Assembly: GCA_913050015.1 (NCBI GenBank)
Contig: CAJXAZ010000011.1
Location: 1-27,053 of the forward strand
Source of the DNA: an uncultured Gammaproteobacteria bacterium
Lineage (GTDB): Bacteria; Pseudomonadota; Gammaproteobacteria; Magnimaribacterales; D2472
Length of the DNA stretch: 27,053 nucleotides
Reading direction: 5' to 3'
A model generated the notes under the pieces. The model was not told the origin of the DNA and made no database searches. It saw only the letters and a list, made by a program, of their open reading frames with translations. Positions 7,442 through 16,636 of this stretch are shown one piece after another. Both the position numbers and the translations under genes were made by a program. How positions within the stretch are numbered: position 1 is the first letter of the stretch; each line of letters starts with the position of its first letter.

Positions 7442-8563
7442 ATGGTAAAAAAATTAGAAGGTGCTGGACTTAGAGGACAAGTGGCTGGTGAAACATCGCT
7501 ATCTACTGTCGGTCAAATTGAAGGCTTGGCATATAGGGGCCATAAGATTGAGACGCTAGCTGAAAAAGCTACATTTGAAGAAGTTGCCTACTTGCTCTTG
7601 TATAGCAAGCTACCTAATGCATCTGAACTATCTGAATATAAATCTTTACTAAAAAATCAAAGAGATCTTCCATTAGCCTTAAAGGAAGTCCTTCAAAAGA
7701 TACCAGCATCAGCGCACCCTATGGATGTCATGAGAACAGGTACATCAATGCTGGGTAACCTAGAGCCAGAAGGGGATTTCTCAAATCAGTTAAATTCTAT
7801 CAATAGAATGATAGCTACAATGCCATCAATTGTTACCTACTGGTATAAATTTTCTCATGAGGGAGCTGATATCGACTTAGTGAATGATGAAGAAACAATG
7901 GCAGGACATTTCTTGCATATTCTTCATGGAAAGACCCCATCTGACCTTCATAGAAGGGTCATGGATGTTTCTCTTATTTTATATGCAGAGCATGAATTTA
8001 ATGCATCTACGTTTACTGGAAGGGTCTGTGCTTCAACGATGTCAGATATTCATTCATGTGTTGTTGCTGCGATTGGTTCTTTAAGAGGACCTCTCCACGG
8101 TGGCGCAAATGAAAAAGCTATGGAGTTAATTGAAAACTGGACCTCAAGAGATGAGGCAAAAGAAAAAATACTATCTATGCTAGAAAGAAAAGAAAAAATT
8201 ATGGGATTTGGACACGCTGTCTATTCAATTAGCGATCCAAGAAATGCTGTTATTAAACAATATGCAAAAGAGCTTTCAAAACTGCATGCTAATGATGATC
8301 TTTATCAAGTTGCAGACGAAGTAGAGAAGGTTATGGCAGATGAGAAAAAAATGTTTGCTAATGCAGATTTCTTCCATGCACCTGCTTATTTTTACATGGG
8401 CATACCTACAAAATTATTTACACCAATATTTGTAATGTCTAGAGTTTCTGGTTGGACAGCTCATTGTATGGAACAACGCTCTAATAATAGAATTATCAGA
8501 CCTAGCGCAGACTATATCGGTGTTGAAAATTCAGAGTGGATTGATATAGAAAACAGAGCGTAA
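7442..8563 (+). CDS. prpC: 2-methylcitrate synthase
   Basis: Joins propionyl-CoA and oxaloacetate to form 2-methylcitrate. At 373 residues it is the short, citrate-synthase-type enzyme seen in prp operons. Catalytic residues are His219 (RGPLHGGANE), His258 (MGFGHAVY) and Asp309 (NADFFHAP), with the SADYIG motif near the C-terminus. A strong AGGGGA at 7431-7436 lies 5 bases before the ATG. The opening LEGAGLRGQVAGETSLSTV is typical of PrpC rather than hexameric GltA. It sits between prpB and prpD, which settles methylcitrate over citrate synthase; some citrate synthase side activity is normal for the family. Confidence 0.95.
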   Translation: MVKKLEGAGLRGQVAGETSLSTVGQIEGLAYRGHKIETLAEKATFEEVAYLLLYSKLPNASELSEYKSLLKNQRDLPLALKEVLQKIPASAHPMDVMRTGTSMLGNLEPEGDFSNQLNSINRMIATMPSIVTYWYKFSHEGADIDLVNDEETMAGHFLHILHGKTPSDLHRRVMDVSLILYAEHEFNASTFTGRVCASTMSDIHSCVVAAIGSLRGPLHGGANEKAMELIENWTSRDEAKEKILSMLERKEKIMGFGHAVYSISDPRNAVIKQYAKELSKLHANDDLYQVADEVEKVMADEKKMFANADFFHAPAYFYMGIPTKLFTPIFVMSRVSGWTAHCMEQRSNNRIIRPSADYIGVENSEWIDIENRA

Positions 8564-8566
8564 ACC

Positions 8567-10012
8567 ATGTCTTCTAATGTTGATCTAAATATCAGACCTG
8601 GCTATGACTCAGTAATATCAGAAATTGCAAATTACGTTTGTAATTTTGAAATCGAATCAGATCTTGCCTTAGATACTGCTAGAAATTGTCTTATTGATAC
8701 TATTGGATGCGGTCTTTTAGCGCTAAAATTTCCGGCTTGTACAAAAATGCTTGGTCCTATTGTTGAAGGAACTTCGGTCCCTTTTGGGGTAAGAGTTCCT
8801 GGTACTAACTTTAAGTTAGATCCAATTAAAGGTGCATTTGATATTGGTTGTATTATTAGATGGCTTGACTATAACGATACTTGGTTAGCTGCTGAATGGG
8901 GTCATCCATCAGATAATCTTGGTGGCATATTAGCAGTGGCTGATTATATTTCTCAAAAAAATATTTCTGAAGGCAAGGATCCATTAACCATGAGAGTGGT
9001 TTTAGAATCTATGATTATGGCTCATGAGATACAAGGCATATTAGCTCTTAAAAATAGTTTTAATAAAGTTGGATTAGATCACGTTGTTCTAGTAAAAGTT
9101 GCTTCAACTGCCTTAGTTACTAAATTAATGGGTGGAACTTCAGATCAAATTATGGATGCCGTTAGCCAAGCTTGGGCTGATGGACAAAGCTTAAGAGCTT
9201 ATAGACATGCTCCAAACGCAGGCTCAAGGAAAAGTTGGGCTGCCGGAGATGCAACGAGTAGAGCTGTCCGTCTTGCTATGATCACTTTATCAGGAGAAAT
9301 GGGTTATCCCGGTGTTCTTTCTGCACCAGTATGGGGTTTTGAAGATGTTTCTTTCAAAGGAGAAAAACTAGAATTACCTCAACCATTCAGTACGTATGTC
9401 ATGGAAAATATTCTATTTAAGATAAGCTTCCCTGCTGAGTTTCATGCCCAAACAGCAGTTGAAGCTGCGGTAACACTTCATCCAGAAATAAAAGATAGAT
9501 TAGATGACATAAAAAATATTCAAATAACTACCCATGATTCAGCCATAAGAATTATTTCTAAAGTTGGTGATTTGAATAATCCAGCAGATAGAGATCATTG
9601 CTTACAATACATGGTTGCAATAGGTCTGTTAAAAGGTAATTTAGTTGCTGAAGATTATGAAGATGATGTTGCTAAAGATCCCAGGGTAGATGCTCTTAGA
9701 GAAAAAATGGTTATTAGCGAAGATAAAAGATATTCAACTGAATATCATGAAGCTGATAAACGATCTATTGCTAATAAAATTCAAATTCACTTTAATGATG
9801 GCACTTCAACGGATGCTATAGAAGTTGAATATCCAATTGGTCATAAGAGAAGGAGAGAGGAAGGAATCCCAGTCCTAGAGAAAAAATTTATGAGCAATCT
9901 TAAGATTACATTTGATGAATCTAGATGCCAGAATATATATTCAATATGCTTGGATCAAAAAACCCTTGAAAATACTTCAGTTACAGACTTTCAAGAATTA
10001 TTTGTATTGTAA
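8567..10012 (+). CDS. prpD: 2-methylcitrate dehydratase
   Basis: Dehydrates 2-methylcitrate to 2-methyl-cis-aconitate without an iron-sulfur cluster. The 481-residue protein belongs to the MmgE/PrpD family and matches E. coli PrpD (483) in length. The diagnostic DYNDTWLAAEWGHPSDN motif is at 101-117, followed by GGILAVADY; HAPNAGSRKSWAAGDATSRAVRLA and SFPAEFHAQTAVEAA further on are also characteristic. It starts 3 bases after prpC and ends the prp operon, with 84 bases before aroC. The next hydration step needs an aconitase, and AcnB encoded at 23375-25957 is the natural candidate because acnD and prpF are absent here. Confidence 0.95.
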   Translation: MSSNVDLNIRPGYDSVISEIANYVCNFEIESDLALDTARNCLIDTIGCGLLALKFPACTKMLGPIVEGTSVPFGVRVPGTNFKLDPIKGAFDIGCIIRWLDYNDTWLAAEWGHPSDNLGGILAVADYISQKNISEGKDPLTMRVVLESMIMAHEIQGILALKNSFNKVGLDHVVLVKVASTALVTKLMGGTSDQIMDAVSQAWADGQSLRAYRHAPNAGSRKSWAAGDATSRAVRLAMITLSGEMGYPGVLSAPVWGFEDVSFKGEKLELPQPFSTYVMENILFKISFPAEFHAQTAVEAAVTLHPEIKDRLDDIKNIQITTHDSAIRIISKVGDLNNPADRDHCLQYMVAIGLLKGNLVAEDYEDDVAKDPRVDALREKMVISEDKRYSTEYHEADKRSIANKIQIHFNDGTSTDAIEVEYPIGHKRRREEGIPVLEKKFMSNLKITFDESRCQNIYSICLDQKTLENTSVTDFQELFVL

Positions 10013-10083
10013 AATAATACCTACCATTTAGTTGTTATGGGTCTAAATACAACCTAAAATAAATCGTCTAGTCAATTTTGGAT

Positions 10084-10089
10084 TATAAT
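10084..10089 (+). promoter_or_regulatory. -10 element upstream of aroC, predicted leaderless start
   Basis: A perfect TATAAT ends 7 bases before the aroC ATG, placing the expected transcription start on the ATG itself. No Shine-Dalgarno sequence fits in the 7 bases between. I see no good -35 hexamer at 16-18 bases upstream, so promoter strength is uncertain. This would be the head promoter of the 14-gene run that follows. Confidence 0.5.
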
Positions 10090-10096
10090 CACAGCC

Positions 10097-11185
10097 ATGT
10101 CAGGCAATACGTTTGGAAATATTTTTAAGATCACAACTTTTGGTGAAAGCCATGGACGTGCGCTCGGCTGTATTATTGATGGCTGTCCTCCTCAATTAGA
10201 GATAAATGAATCTGATATCCAGCTTGAATTAAATAGAAGAAAACCAGGTCAATCTGATGTAACTACTCAAAGAAGCGAGGATGACTCTGTAGAAATTCTT
10301 TCAGGTGTTTTTGAGGGTAAGACATTAGGAACGCCTATCAGTTTAATTATCTATAACAAAGATCAACAATCAAAAGATTACTCTAATATTAAGGACACCT
10401 TTAGACCTAATCATGCAGATATTACCTATCAAGCTAAATATGGCCATAGAGATTATAGGGGTGGTGGAAGATCAAGTGCCAGAGAAACTGCTATGAGAGT
10501 CGCAGCTGGAGCTATTGCTAAAAAATATCTAGAAAAATATGGCGTAAAGACGACTGCATATGTTTCTCAAATAGGCCATGTAGCAGCTAATTCAATAGAT
10601 CCCTCATCTGCTAATAATAATAAGTACTTCTTCTCAGATATGTCCAAGATGGATGATTTAGATGCGATGTTCACTGATCTTATTGCTGAAGGAAATTCTG
10701 TGGGCGCTAAACTTGGAGTCTGTGTAGAAAATTGTCCAGTTGGTCTTGGTGAGCCTGTCTTTGATAAGCTCGATGCTGACTTAGCTAAAGCAATAATGAG
10801 TATCAATGCAGTTAAATCAGTATCAATAGGCAATGCTGAGAATATACTAAATTTAAAAGGATCTGAGGCTAGAGATGAGATTAGATCAGATGGCTTTTCA
10901 TCCAATAATGCTGGAGGTATTCTTGGAGGAATCTCTAACGGAGATAATATAAACTTAGATTTTTTAATCAAACCTACTTCTAGTATCAAAACGAAGGGCA
11001 AGACAGTTGATAAAGATGGTAATGAGGTGGATATTGAAGTTCTTGGAAGGCACGATCCTTGCGTTGGTATTAGAGCGGTACCTATTGCAGAGGCAATGGT
11101 TAATTTAGTAATCATGGATCATCTACTAAGAAATCGTGCTCAATGTGGAGATGTTGATCAAGAGCTACCTTTCACTTCGAAGTAA
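10097..11185 (+). CDS. aroC: chorismate synthase
   Basis: Converts EPSP to chorismate using reduced FMN, the final shikimate pathway step, feeding the trp genes further along. The 362-residue protein has the usual opening SGNTFGNIFKITTFGESHG (motif 16-20), ELNRRKPGQSDVTTQRSE, RPNHADITYQAKYGHRDYRGGGRSSARET (residues 103-131) and GRHDPCVGIRAVPIAEAM near the end. Length matches E. coli (361). It begins right after a TATAAT with no Shine-Dalgarno signal and is separated from leuC by one base. It opens a block of fourteen tightly packed + strand genes. Confidence 0.97.
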   Translation: MSGNTFGNIFKITTFGESHGRALGCIIDGCPPQLEINESDIQLELNRRKPGQSDVTTQRSEDDSVEILSGVFEGKTLGTPISLIIYNKDQQSKDYSNIKDTFRPNHADITYQAKYGHRDYRGGGRSSARETAMRVAAGAIAKKYLEKYGVKTTAYVSQIGHVAANSIDPSSANNNKYFFSDMSKMDDLDAMFTDLIAEGNSVGAKLGVCVENCPVGLGEPVFDKLDADLAKAIMSINAVKSVSIGNAENILNLKGSEARDEIRSDGFSSNNAGGILGGISNGDNINLDFLIKPTSSIKTKGKTVDKDGNEVDIEVLGRHDPCVGIRAVPIAEAMVNLVIMDHLLRNRAQCGDVDQELPFTSK

Positions 11186-11186
11186 C

Positions 11187-12587
11187 ATGTCAAAGACTCT
11201 ATATGACAAGCTTTGGGATGAGCATCACATAACAACTTACAATTCAGGCGAATCATTGCTCTATATAGATAGGCAATATTTACATGAAGTCACCTCACCC
11301 CAAGCCTTTGAAGGGCTAACTAAAAAAGGGCTTGTGCCTTGGAGACTTAACGCCAATATAGCTACACCAGATCATAATGTCCCAACTGAAAGAGGTAGTG
11401 ATTTTAATATGGAGTCTATAGAGGATGAAATTTCAAAAATTCAGGTAGTTGAACTTGATAAAAATTGTAATAAATTTGGAATTAAGCAATTTGACATAAC
11501 CTCAATAAATCAAGGCATCGTTCATGTTATAGGTCCTGAACTTGGTTATACCTTACCAGGGATGACAATTGTATGCGGTGACTCTCATACCTCAACTCAT
11601 GGTGCTTTTGGATGCCTGGCTATGGGGATTGGAACATCTGAAGTGGAGCATGTACTTGCTACTCAGAGCTTAAAGGTTTCTAAGTTAAAAAATATGCAGG
11701 TTGTTTTCAATGGGACTTCAAGCAAAGGAGTAACTTCTAAGGACATTGTTTTATATCTTATTGGTCAGATTGGAACTGCTGGTGGTAACGGTCATGCCAT
11801 AGAGTTTTCAGGTTCCTATATTGAAGATATCTCAATGGAAGCTAGAATGACTATATGTAATATGGCTATAGAGGGAGGAGCAAAAGTAGGTTTGGTTGCA
11901 CCAGATATCACTACTATTGATTACGTTAGAAAACATAGTGAATTGAGTTCTGAAATTTTAGATCTTGCTGAGCAGCACTGGGTTTCATTAAAATCTGATC
12001 CTAATGCAACTTTTGATAAAAAAATAGAAATTGATGTCTCTAAAATAAAACCTCAAGTTACATGGGGAACATCTCCTGAAATGGTCATTGATTTTGATGC
12101 GATTATCCCTAACCCAGATTCCTCCCCACAAGATAATAGAAAGAATATTGAACTTGCTAAAAACTATATGGGTATCGAGCCTGACCAAAAATTGACTGAT
12201 CTAAAATTTGATAGAGTCTTTATAGGGTCCTGTACTAATTCGAGAATAGAAGATCTAAGAGAGGCAGCAATCGCTGTCGATGGAAAAAAGATTTCCATTA
12301 ATATAATTGAAGCAATAGTTGTTCCTGGTTCCGGCCTTGTTAAGCAGCAAGCAGAGTCCGAAGGCCTAGATAAAATTTTTGAAGATGCCGGATTTATTTG
12401 GAGAGACCCTGGGTGTTCGATGTGCTTGGGTATGAATCCAGACCAGTTAAAGCCTCACGAGAGATGTGCATCTACATCAAATAGAAATTTTGAAGGCAGG
12501 CAAGGCAATCTTGGGCGAACTCATCTAATGAGCCCTGTAATGGCTGCATTAACTGCAATTCATGGAACAGTGAGCAATCCATCATGA
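11187..12587 (+). CDS. leuC: 3-isopropylmalate dehydratase large subunit
   Basis: With LeuD, isomerises 2-isopropylmalate to 3-isopropylmalate in leucine synthesis. The 466-residue protein equals E. coli LeuC in length. The [4Fe-4S] ligands are Cys349 (IGSCTNSR), Cys410 and Cys413 (PGCSMCLGMN), and the substrate motif GDSHTSTHGAFG is at 131-142. The frame is open further upstream to 11136 inside aroC, but MSKTLYDKLWDEH at 11187 is the family's start and leaves only one base after the aroC stop. It shares 4 bases (ATGA) with leuD. Confidence 0.97.
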   Translation: MSKTLYDKLWDEHHITTYNSGESLLYIDRQYLHEVTSPQAFEGLTKKGLVPWRLNANIATPDHNVPTERGSDFNMESIEDEISKIQVVELDKNCNKFGIKQFDITSINQGIVHVIGPELGYTLPGMTIVCGDSHTSTHGAFGCLAMGIGTSEVEHVLATQSLKVSKLKNMQVVFNGTSSKGVTSKDIVLYLIGQIGTAGGNGHAIEFSGSYIEDISMEARMTICNMAIEGGAKVGLVAPDITTIDYVRKHSELSSEILDLAEQHWVSLKSDPNATFDKKIEIDVSKIKPQVTWGTSPEMVIDFDAIIPNPDSSPQDNRKNIELAKNYMGIEPDQKLTDLKFDRVFIGSCTNSRIEDLREAAIAVDGKKISINIIEAIVVPGSGLVKQQAESEGLDKIFEDAGFIWRDPGCSMCLGMNPDQLKPHERCASTSNRNFEGRQGNLGRTHLMSPVMAALTAIHGTVSNPS

Positions 12588-13234
12588 AAATTCAAGGCAA
12601 TGAGTTACAAATAAAAGGCATAGTTGCTCATATTGATAGAGATAATATTGATACTGATCAGATCATCCCGACAGAGTATCTAAAATCTATAAAAAAGTTT
12701 GGTTTCGAAGATTACTTATTTGATGGGTGGAGATATCTAGATGGCGGAAGACTAGGGATGTCAAAAAACGATAGAAAAATTAATAGCGATTTTATTCTAA
12801 ATAATAGTCCATTTGATACTGCGGCCATCTTGCTAACAAGAGATAATTTTGGATGCGGTTCCTCGAGAGAACATGCTGTTTGGGCTTTAAGAGATTTTGG
12901 TATTAAAGTCGTAATTGCATCATCTTTTGGTGATATTTTTTATAATAATTGTTTTAAGAATAAGGTTTTACCAATAGTTTTAAGCAAAGGAGATATTGAT
13001 AAAATTTTTAAAATCAGTGAAAAAGAGGTTATAGAATTATCAGTTAGCCTTGATGCTAAAAAAATTGTCTTTTCAGATACCATTGAATTTAAATTTGAAG
13101 TTGAAAATAATCTTCTCGAGAGAATTATTTATGGGTTGGATGATGTAGATATGACACTTAAAGATAAACAAATAATTATAGATTTTGAACAAAATAGAAT
13201 GTTAGAAAAACCATGGATATATGCAAATGACTAA
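12584..13234 (+). CDS. leuD: 3-isopropylmalate dehydratase small subunit
   Basis: The swivel-domain partner of LeuC. The 216 residues contain DRDNIDTDQIIPTEYLK (about 19-35), the DNFGCGSSREHAVWAL motif and FGDIFYNNCFKNKVLPI, all standard for LeuD. It is slightly longer than E. coli LeuD (201). The start overlaps the leuC stop by 4 bases, and the end overlaps leuB by 8 bases, so leuCDB are almost certainly translated from one message. Confidence 0.97.
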   Translation: MKIQGNELQIKGIVAHIDRDNIDTDQIIPTEYLKSIKKFGFEDYLFDGWRYLDGGRLGMSKNDRKINSDFILNNSPFDTAAILLTRDNFGCGSSREHAVWALRDFGIKVVIASSFGDIFYNNCFKNKVLPIVLSKGDIDKIFKISEKEVIELSVSLDAKKIVFSDTIEFKFEVENNLLERIIYGLDDVDMTLKDKQIIIDFEQNRMLEKPWIYAND

Positions 13235-14303
13235 AAAAATATTGATTCTACCTGGAGATGGTATTGGCCAAGAGGTAACTTCGTCAGCTAAAGAGGTCTT
13301 AGATTTTCTTATTAACGAGCATCAGTTAGATTTTGAAATTACTAATATGGATGTTGGTGGAACTGCATATGAAAAATTTGGTTCTCCTCTTCCGGAGAAT
13401 GTCTTAGAGGAGGCTAAAAAATCTGATGCTATTCTTTTTGGAGCTGTGGGCGGCCCACAATGGGATGATTTGGGTTGGGATGACAGACCAGAGCAAGCAC
13501 TTCTAGGACTTAGAAAGGAGTTGGAGTTATTTGCAAACTTGAGACCTGCCTTTTTATTTAATGAGTTAGCTTCTGCATCACCAATTAAAAACCACATAAT
13601 CGAAAATTTAGATATCTTGATTGTAAGAGAGCTTACTGGTGGTGTTTATTTTGGAGAACCAAGAGCAATAGTTTTAGATGATCCTACTCCTTATGCATTT
13701 AATACAATGATTTATAACGAAGATGAGATTAGAAGAATTGCAAAAGTAGCCTTCGAGTCTGCGCAAAAAAGGAATGGTCGATTGTGTTCAGTTGAAAAAG
13801 CTAATGTGCTTGAAGTTTCAAAATTTTGGCGATCTATTGTTTCAGATATGGCAAAAGATTATCCAGATGTTGAGTTGACCCATCAATTAGCAGATAACAC
13901 AGCTATGCAGCTAGTCCTTAACCCCAATCAATTTGATGTAATAGTCTCTGGCAATCTATTTGGAGATATATTATCTGATATTGCTGCAACGCTTACTGGT
14001 TCTATTGGCATGCTTCCTTCTGCTTCTTTAAACAGTTCATCTAGAGGTATGTATGAGCCTTGTCATGGAAGTGCCCCTGACATAGCGGGTCAAAATATAG
14101 CCAACCCTATAGCAATGATCGCTTCCTTAGCAATGGCATTAAGATTTTCTCTTAATGAAATAGGACTAGCTGATAAAATTGACGATGCTATCAAGCAGTT
14201 TATTGCCCAAGGCTTCAGAACGAAGGATATTTCTACTACCGATGAGTACATGAGCACTTCAGAAGTAGCAGCAAAGATAATTGGGATAATAAAAAATGGA
14301 TAA
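13227..14303 (+). CDS. leuB: 3-isopropylmalate dehydrogenase
   Basis: Oxidatively decarboxylates 3-isopropylmalate with NAD+, giving the keto-acid precursor of leucine. The 358-residue protein has ILILPGDGIGQEV at the start, GAVGGPQWD, LRKELELFANLRPA, ELTGGVYFGEPR, SGNLFGDILSD and EPCHGSAPDIAGQ, the hallmarks of the isocitrate/isopropylmalate dehydrogenase family. Two ATGs lie close together (13221 and 13227). A GGA at 13215-13217 is 9 bases from the second and too near the first, and MTKKILILPGDG fits the family, so 13227 is preferred. It overlaps leuD by 8 bases and asd by 8 bases. Confidence 0.96.
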   Translation: MTKKILILPGDGIGQEVTSSAKEVLDFLINEHQLDFEITNMDVGGTAYEKFGSPLPENVLEEAKKSDAILFGAVGGPQWDDLGWDDRPEQALLGLRKELELFANLRPAFLFNELASASPIKNHIIENLDILIVRELTGGVYFGEPRAIVLDDPTPYAFNTMIYNEDEIRRIAKVAFESAQKRNGRLCSVEKANVLEVSKFWRSIVSDMAKDYPDVELTHQLADNTAMQLVLNPNQFDVIVSGNLFGDILSDIAATLTGSIGMLPSASLNSSSRGMYEPCHGSAPDIAGQNIANPIAMIASLAMALRFSLNEIGLADKIDDAIKQFIAQGFRTKDISTTDEYMSTSEVAAKIIGIIKNG

Positions 14304-15315
14304 GGTGTTAAGCATTGCTTTAATAGGAGCATCTGGCGTTGTTGGGCAAAAAATTCTACAGCTATTAGATAAAAAAGACATACATGTTGATGCATTATTT
14401 CCATTAGGAAGTTCTTCAGTTGGGCAAAAGGTTAATTTTCAAAACAACGACTACATTATTGAGGACTTAGAATCCTTTGATCCTAGTCTAGCTAACATAA
14501 CTATTTTTTCTGCAGGCTCTTCTGTTGCTAGAAAGCATGCAAGAAAATTTGTTGAAGCTGGGAGTTATGTTATTGATCTTTCTTCTGAGTTTAGATACGA
14601 GGATGATGTGCCTTTAATTATTCCTGAAATTAATGGAGATATTTTACAAAATCTTACAGGGCCAACACTTATCGCCAATCCTAATTGTTCTTCGTCTCAG
14701 CTGTTAATGGCACTAAAGCCAATTCATGATAAATATGGAATAGAGTTTATTAATATAGCCACCTATCAAGCTGTTTCAGGTACGGGCAAGGATGCTGTCG
14801 AGGAATTAAGATCTCAAACTTTTGATAAAGATCTCAAAGATCCAAAGGTTTATCCAAAACCAATAGCTTTTAATGTAATACCTCAGTGCGACATATTTTT
14901 AGATAATGCTTTTACAAAGGAAGAGATGAAGCTTGTCTGGGAAACACAGAAAATTTTAGATAAAAATATAGAAGTTCAAGCTACATGTGTCAGAGTTCCA
15001 GTTTTTAATGGGCATTCAGAGGCGGTATTTATGAAATTATCCGGTGATGCATCCAGAGAAGCTATTATTGATGCTATAGATGGCACGCCCGGTGTATGTG
15101 TTATGGATAATCCTGAAAAACTAGAATATCCAACACCGGTTGAGCATGCAAATGACTCAGAAGATGTTTATGTTGGAAGAATAAGATCTCAAAAAGTACA
15201 AGGTGACACATGGATTTCATTATGGGTAGTTGCTGACAACGTCTATGGCAAAGGGGCTGCACTAAATGCGGTTCAAATATTACAAAACTTAATTTTAAAT
15301 AAAAAACTATGTTGA
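14296..15315 (+). CDS. asd: aspartate-semialdehyde dehydrogenase
   Basis: Reduces aspartyl phosphate to aspartate semialdehyde, the branch point to lysine (and peptidoglycan), threonine and methionine. The 339-residue protein opens with the NADP-binding GASGVVGQKIL (11-21). The catalytic cysteine is Cys131 in ANPNCSSSQLLMALKPIH and the general base His240 in RVPVFNGHSEAV; TYQAVSGTGKDAVEEL is also typical. The catalytic cysteine separates it from the Usg paralogue, which sits beside asd in Pseudomonas and is absent here. It overlaps leuB by 8 bases and the fimV-like gene by 7. Confidence 0.94.
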   Translation: MDKVLSIALIGASGVVGQKILQLLDKKDIHVDALFPLGSSSVGQKVNFQNNDYIIEDLESFDPSLANITIFSAGSSVARKHARKFVEAGSYVIDLSSEFRYEDDVPLIIPEINGDILQNLTGPTLIANPNCSSSQLLMALKPIHDKYGIEFINIATYQAVSGTGKDAVEELRSQTFDKDLKDPKVYPKPIAFNVIPQCDIFLDNAFTKEEMKLVWETQKILDKNIEVQATCVRVPVFNGHSEAVFMKLSGDASREAIIDAIDGTPGVCVMDNPEKLEYPTPVEHANDSEDVYVGRIRSQKVQGDTWISLWVVADNVYGKGAALNAVQILQNLILNKKLC

Positions 15316-16631
15316 GATTAACTCTACTTATAGGTATTTTCTTTTCATCTCAGATATTTGCTGAGATCCTTTTATCTTCTCCAAAGCTTAGCGTTAATGC
15401 AAATGGCGAAAGAGTTGTTGAATTTAAAATTCAAAATGAAGATATTAAAGATCAAGATATTATTTTAAAAGAATATAAATCAGATGATCTTCTTGATAAA
15501 AATTATATTGCCTACACATTGCTTGAAGATTTTTCTAACTATCAGTCATTTTCTATAGTTATCAAAAATAACTATGAGGGAAATTATTTTAGTTTTAAGT
15601 TAGTAATTAAGGACGCCTTAGCTAAAGATATATTTATTTTCCTTCCGTCAAGTATGAGAGGTTTAGATTTAGATTATGAGGAGCCGGTAAAAAGATACGA
15701 GCCGAAGATAACACCAAGAAATATTGTTAGTAAAAAAACTAAACCTGAACAAGTTATTTTAGAGAAGGCTGAAGAGATAAACTCCATAGTAAAAGCTGAC
15801 GAAATAACAACAATGTGGAGTATTGCCTCTGGTATTCAGAAAAATTCATCAGATCTTTCGATATATCAAGTCATGTGGTCTATTTACCTAGGTAATAAAG
15901 ATGCATTTATAAATGGAAATATTAATTTAATAAGAAAAGATAAAGATTTAATTATTCCCATCCAATCATCTATGGCAATGATCTCTGACAAAGACGCTAG
16001 AGGTTCTATCATAGCTATGAATAAATCATTTGCACTCAGCTTTGCACCAGCGGCAAAGTCTTTGCTTATTCTTACAGCCCCAAAAATTAAAAAAGACCTT
16101 AATACAACCAAGACCTCGCTAAAATCAGAAGATAGAAGTCAAGAAAAAGTCATTAGCTTAGATAACGAAGAAATCAATGATCCTAAGAACTTTATAGAGA
16201 ATAATACAAAGCAATTAGGCATATCTATGGAGAGTAAGGTTGCTCAGGAGCTAGTTAAAGAGGTTGAGTCTATTGAGCAGACATCCAGTGCTCAAAATGA
16301 CTTTGGTCTTACAGATCTTCTATTTGTTGCTTTGATTTCCGTATTATCAGGAATATTAATAGCATTAATATACATCCAACTAAATTCTAGAAAAACAAAA
16401 AAAATAGAATATGATTTTGATGAGGCTAGAGATTCAGGTTCAAGTATTCAAGGACTACCTAAAGGGTTGAGTATAGAGAATAATGCTGATGAGCAGCAAT
16501 TAGATTTAGCTGTGACTTATTTTGAAATGGGCGATTTAGATAATTGTAAAAATATTCTTATTGGCTTAATTCAAAATACAGAAGATGAGACTTTAAAAAG
16601 TTCAGCACAAAATCTTTTTGATAAAATTTAG
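15309..16631 (+). CDS. fimV: FimV-like inner membrane / cell-pole protein (short form)
   Basis: FimV proteins bind peptidoglycan through a LysM-like domain and organise the cell pole and type IV pilus assembly. This 440-residue protein has a signal peptide (residues 1-18, cleavage likely after SQIFA), a beta-rich N-terminal part resembling a degenerate FimV N-domain, a LysM/FimV-core-like stretch at 165-217 (MWSIASGIQ...YQVMWSIYLGNKDAFINGNINLIRKDKDLIIP), a charged linker, one membrane span at about 336-357, and a C-terminal TPR-like FimV module (DLAVTYFEMGDLDNCKNILIGLI, 399-421). It is about half the length of Pseudomonas FimV, lacking the long acidic central region. Its position between asd and truA is the classic fimV locus and supports the call more than raw similarity. 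It overlaps asd by 7 bases. Confidence 0.85.
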   Translation: MLRLTLLIGIFFSSQIFAEILLSSPKLSVNANGERVVEFKIQNEDIKDQDIILKEYKSDDLLDKNYIAYTLLEDFSNYQSFSIVIKNNYEGNYFSFKLVIKDALAKDIFIFLPSSMRGLDLDYEEPVKRYEPKITPRNIVSKKTKPEQVILEKAEEINSIVKADEITTMWSIASGIQKNSSDLSIYQVMWSIYLGNKDAFINGNINLIRKDKDLIIPIQSSMAMISDKDARGSIIAMNKSFALSFAPAAKSLLILTAPKIKKDLNTTKTSLKSEDRSQEKVISLDNEEINDPKNFIENNTKQLGISMESKVAQELVKEVESIEQTSSAQNDFGLTDLLFVALISVLSGILIALIYIQLNSRKTKKIEYDFDEARDSGSSIQGLPKGLSIENNADEQQLDLAVTYFEMGDLDNCKNILIGLIQNTEDETLKSSAQNLFDKI

Positions 16632-16636
16632 AATCA

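Noticed and set aside
10029..10056. Possible hairpin (GTTGT/ACAAC) between prpD and aroC, considered as a terminator or leader element
   Set aside because: Only a 5-base stem with a 12-base loop and no T-run after it (AAAATAAA follows).
10567..11115. 182-codon open frame on the minus strand inside aroC
   Set aside because: Lies wholly antisense to a full-length, well conserved chorismate synthase; the translation shows no family pattern and no ribosome binding site.
11136..11186. 17-residue N-terminal extension of LeuC into aroC
   Set aside because: MSKTLYDKLW is the usual LeuC start, and the extension would simply be aroC read in another frame.
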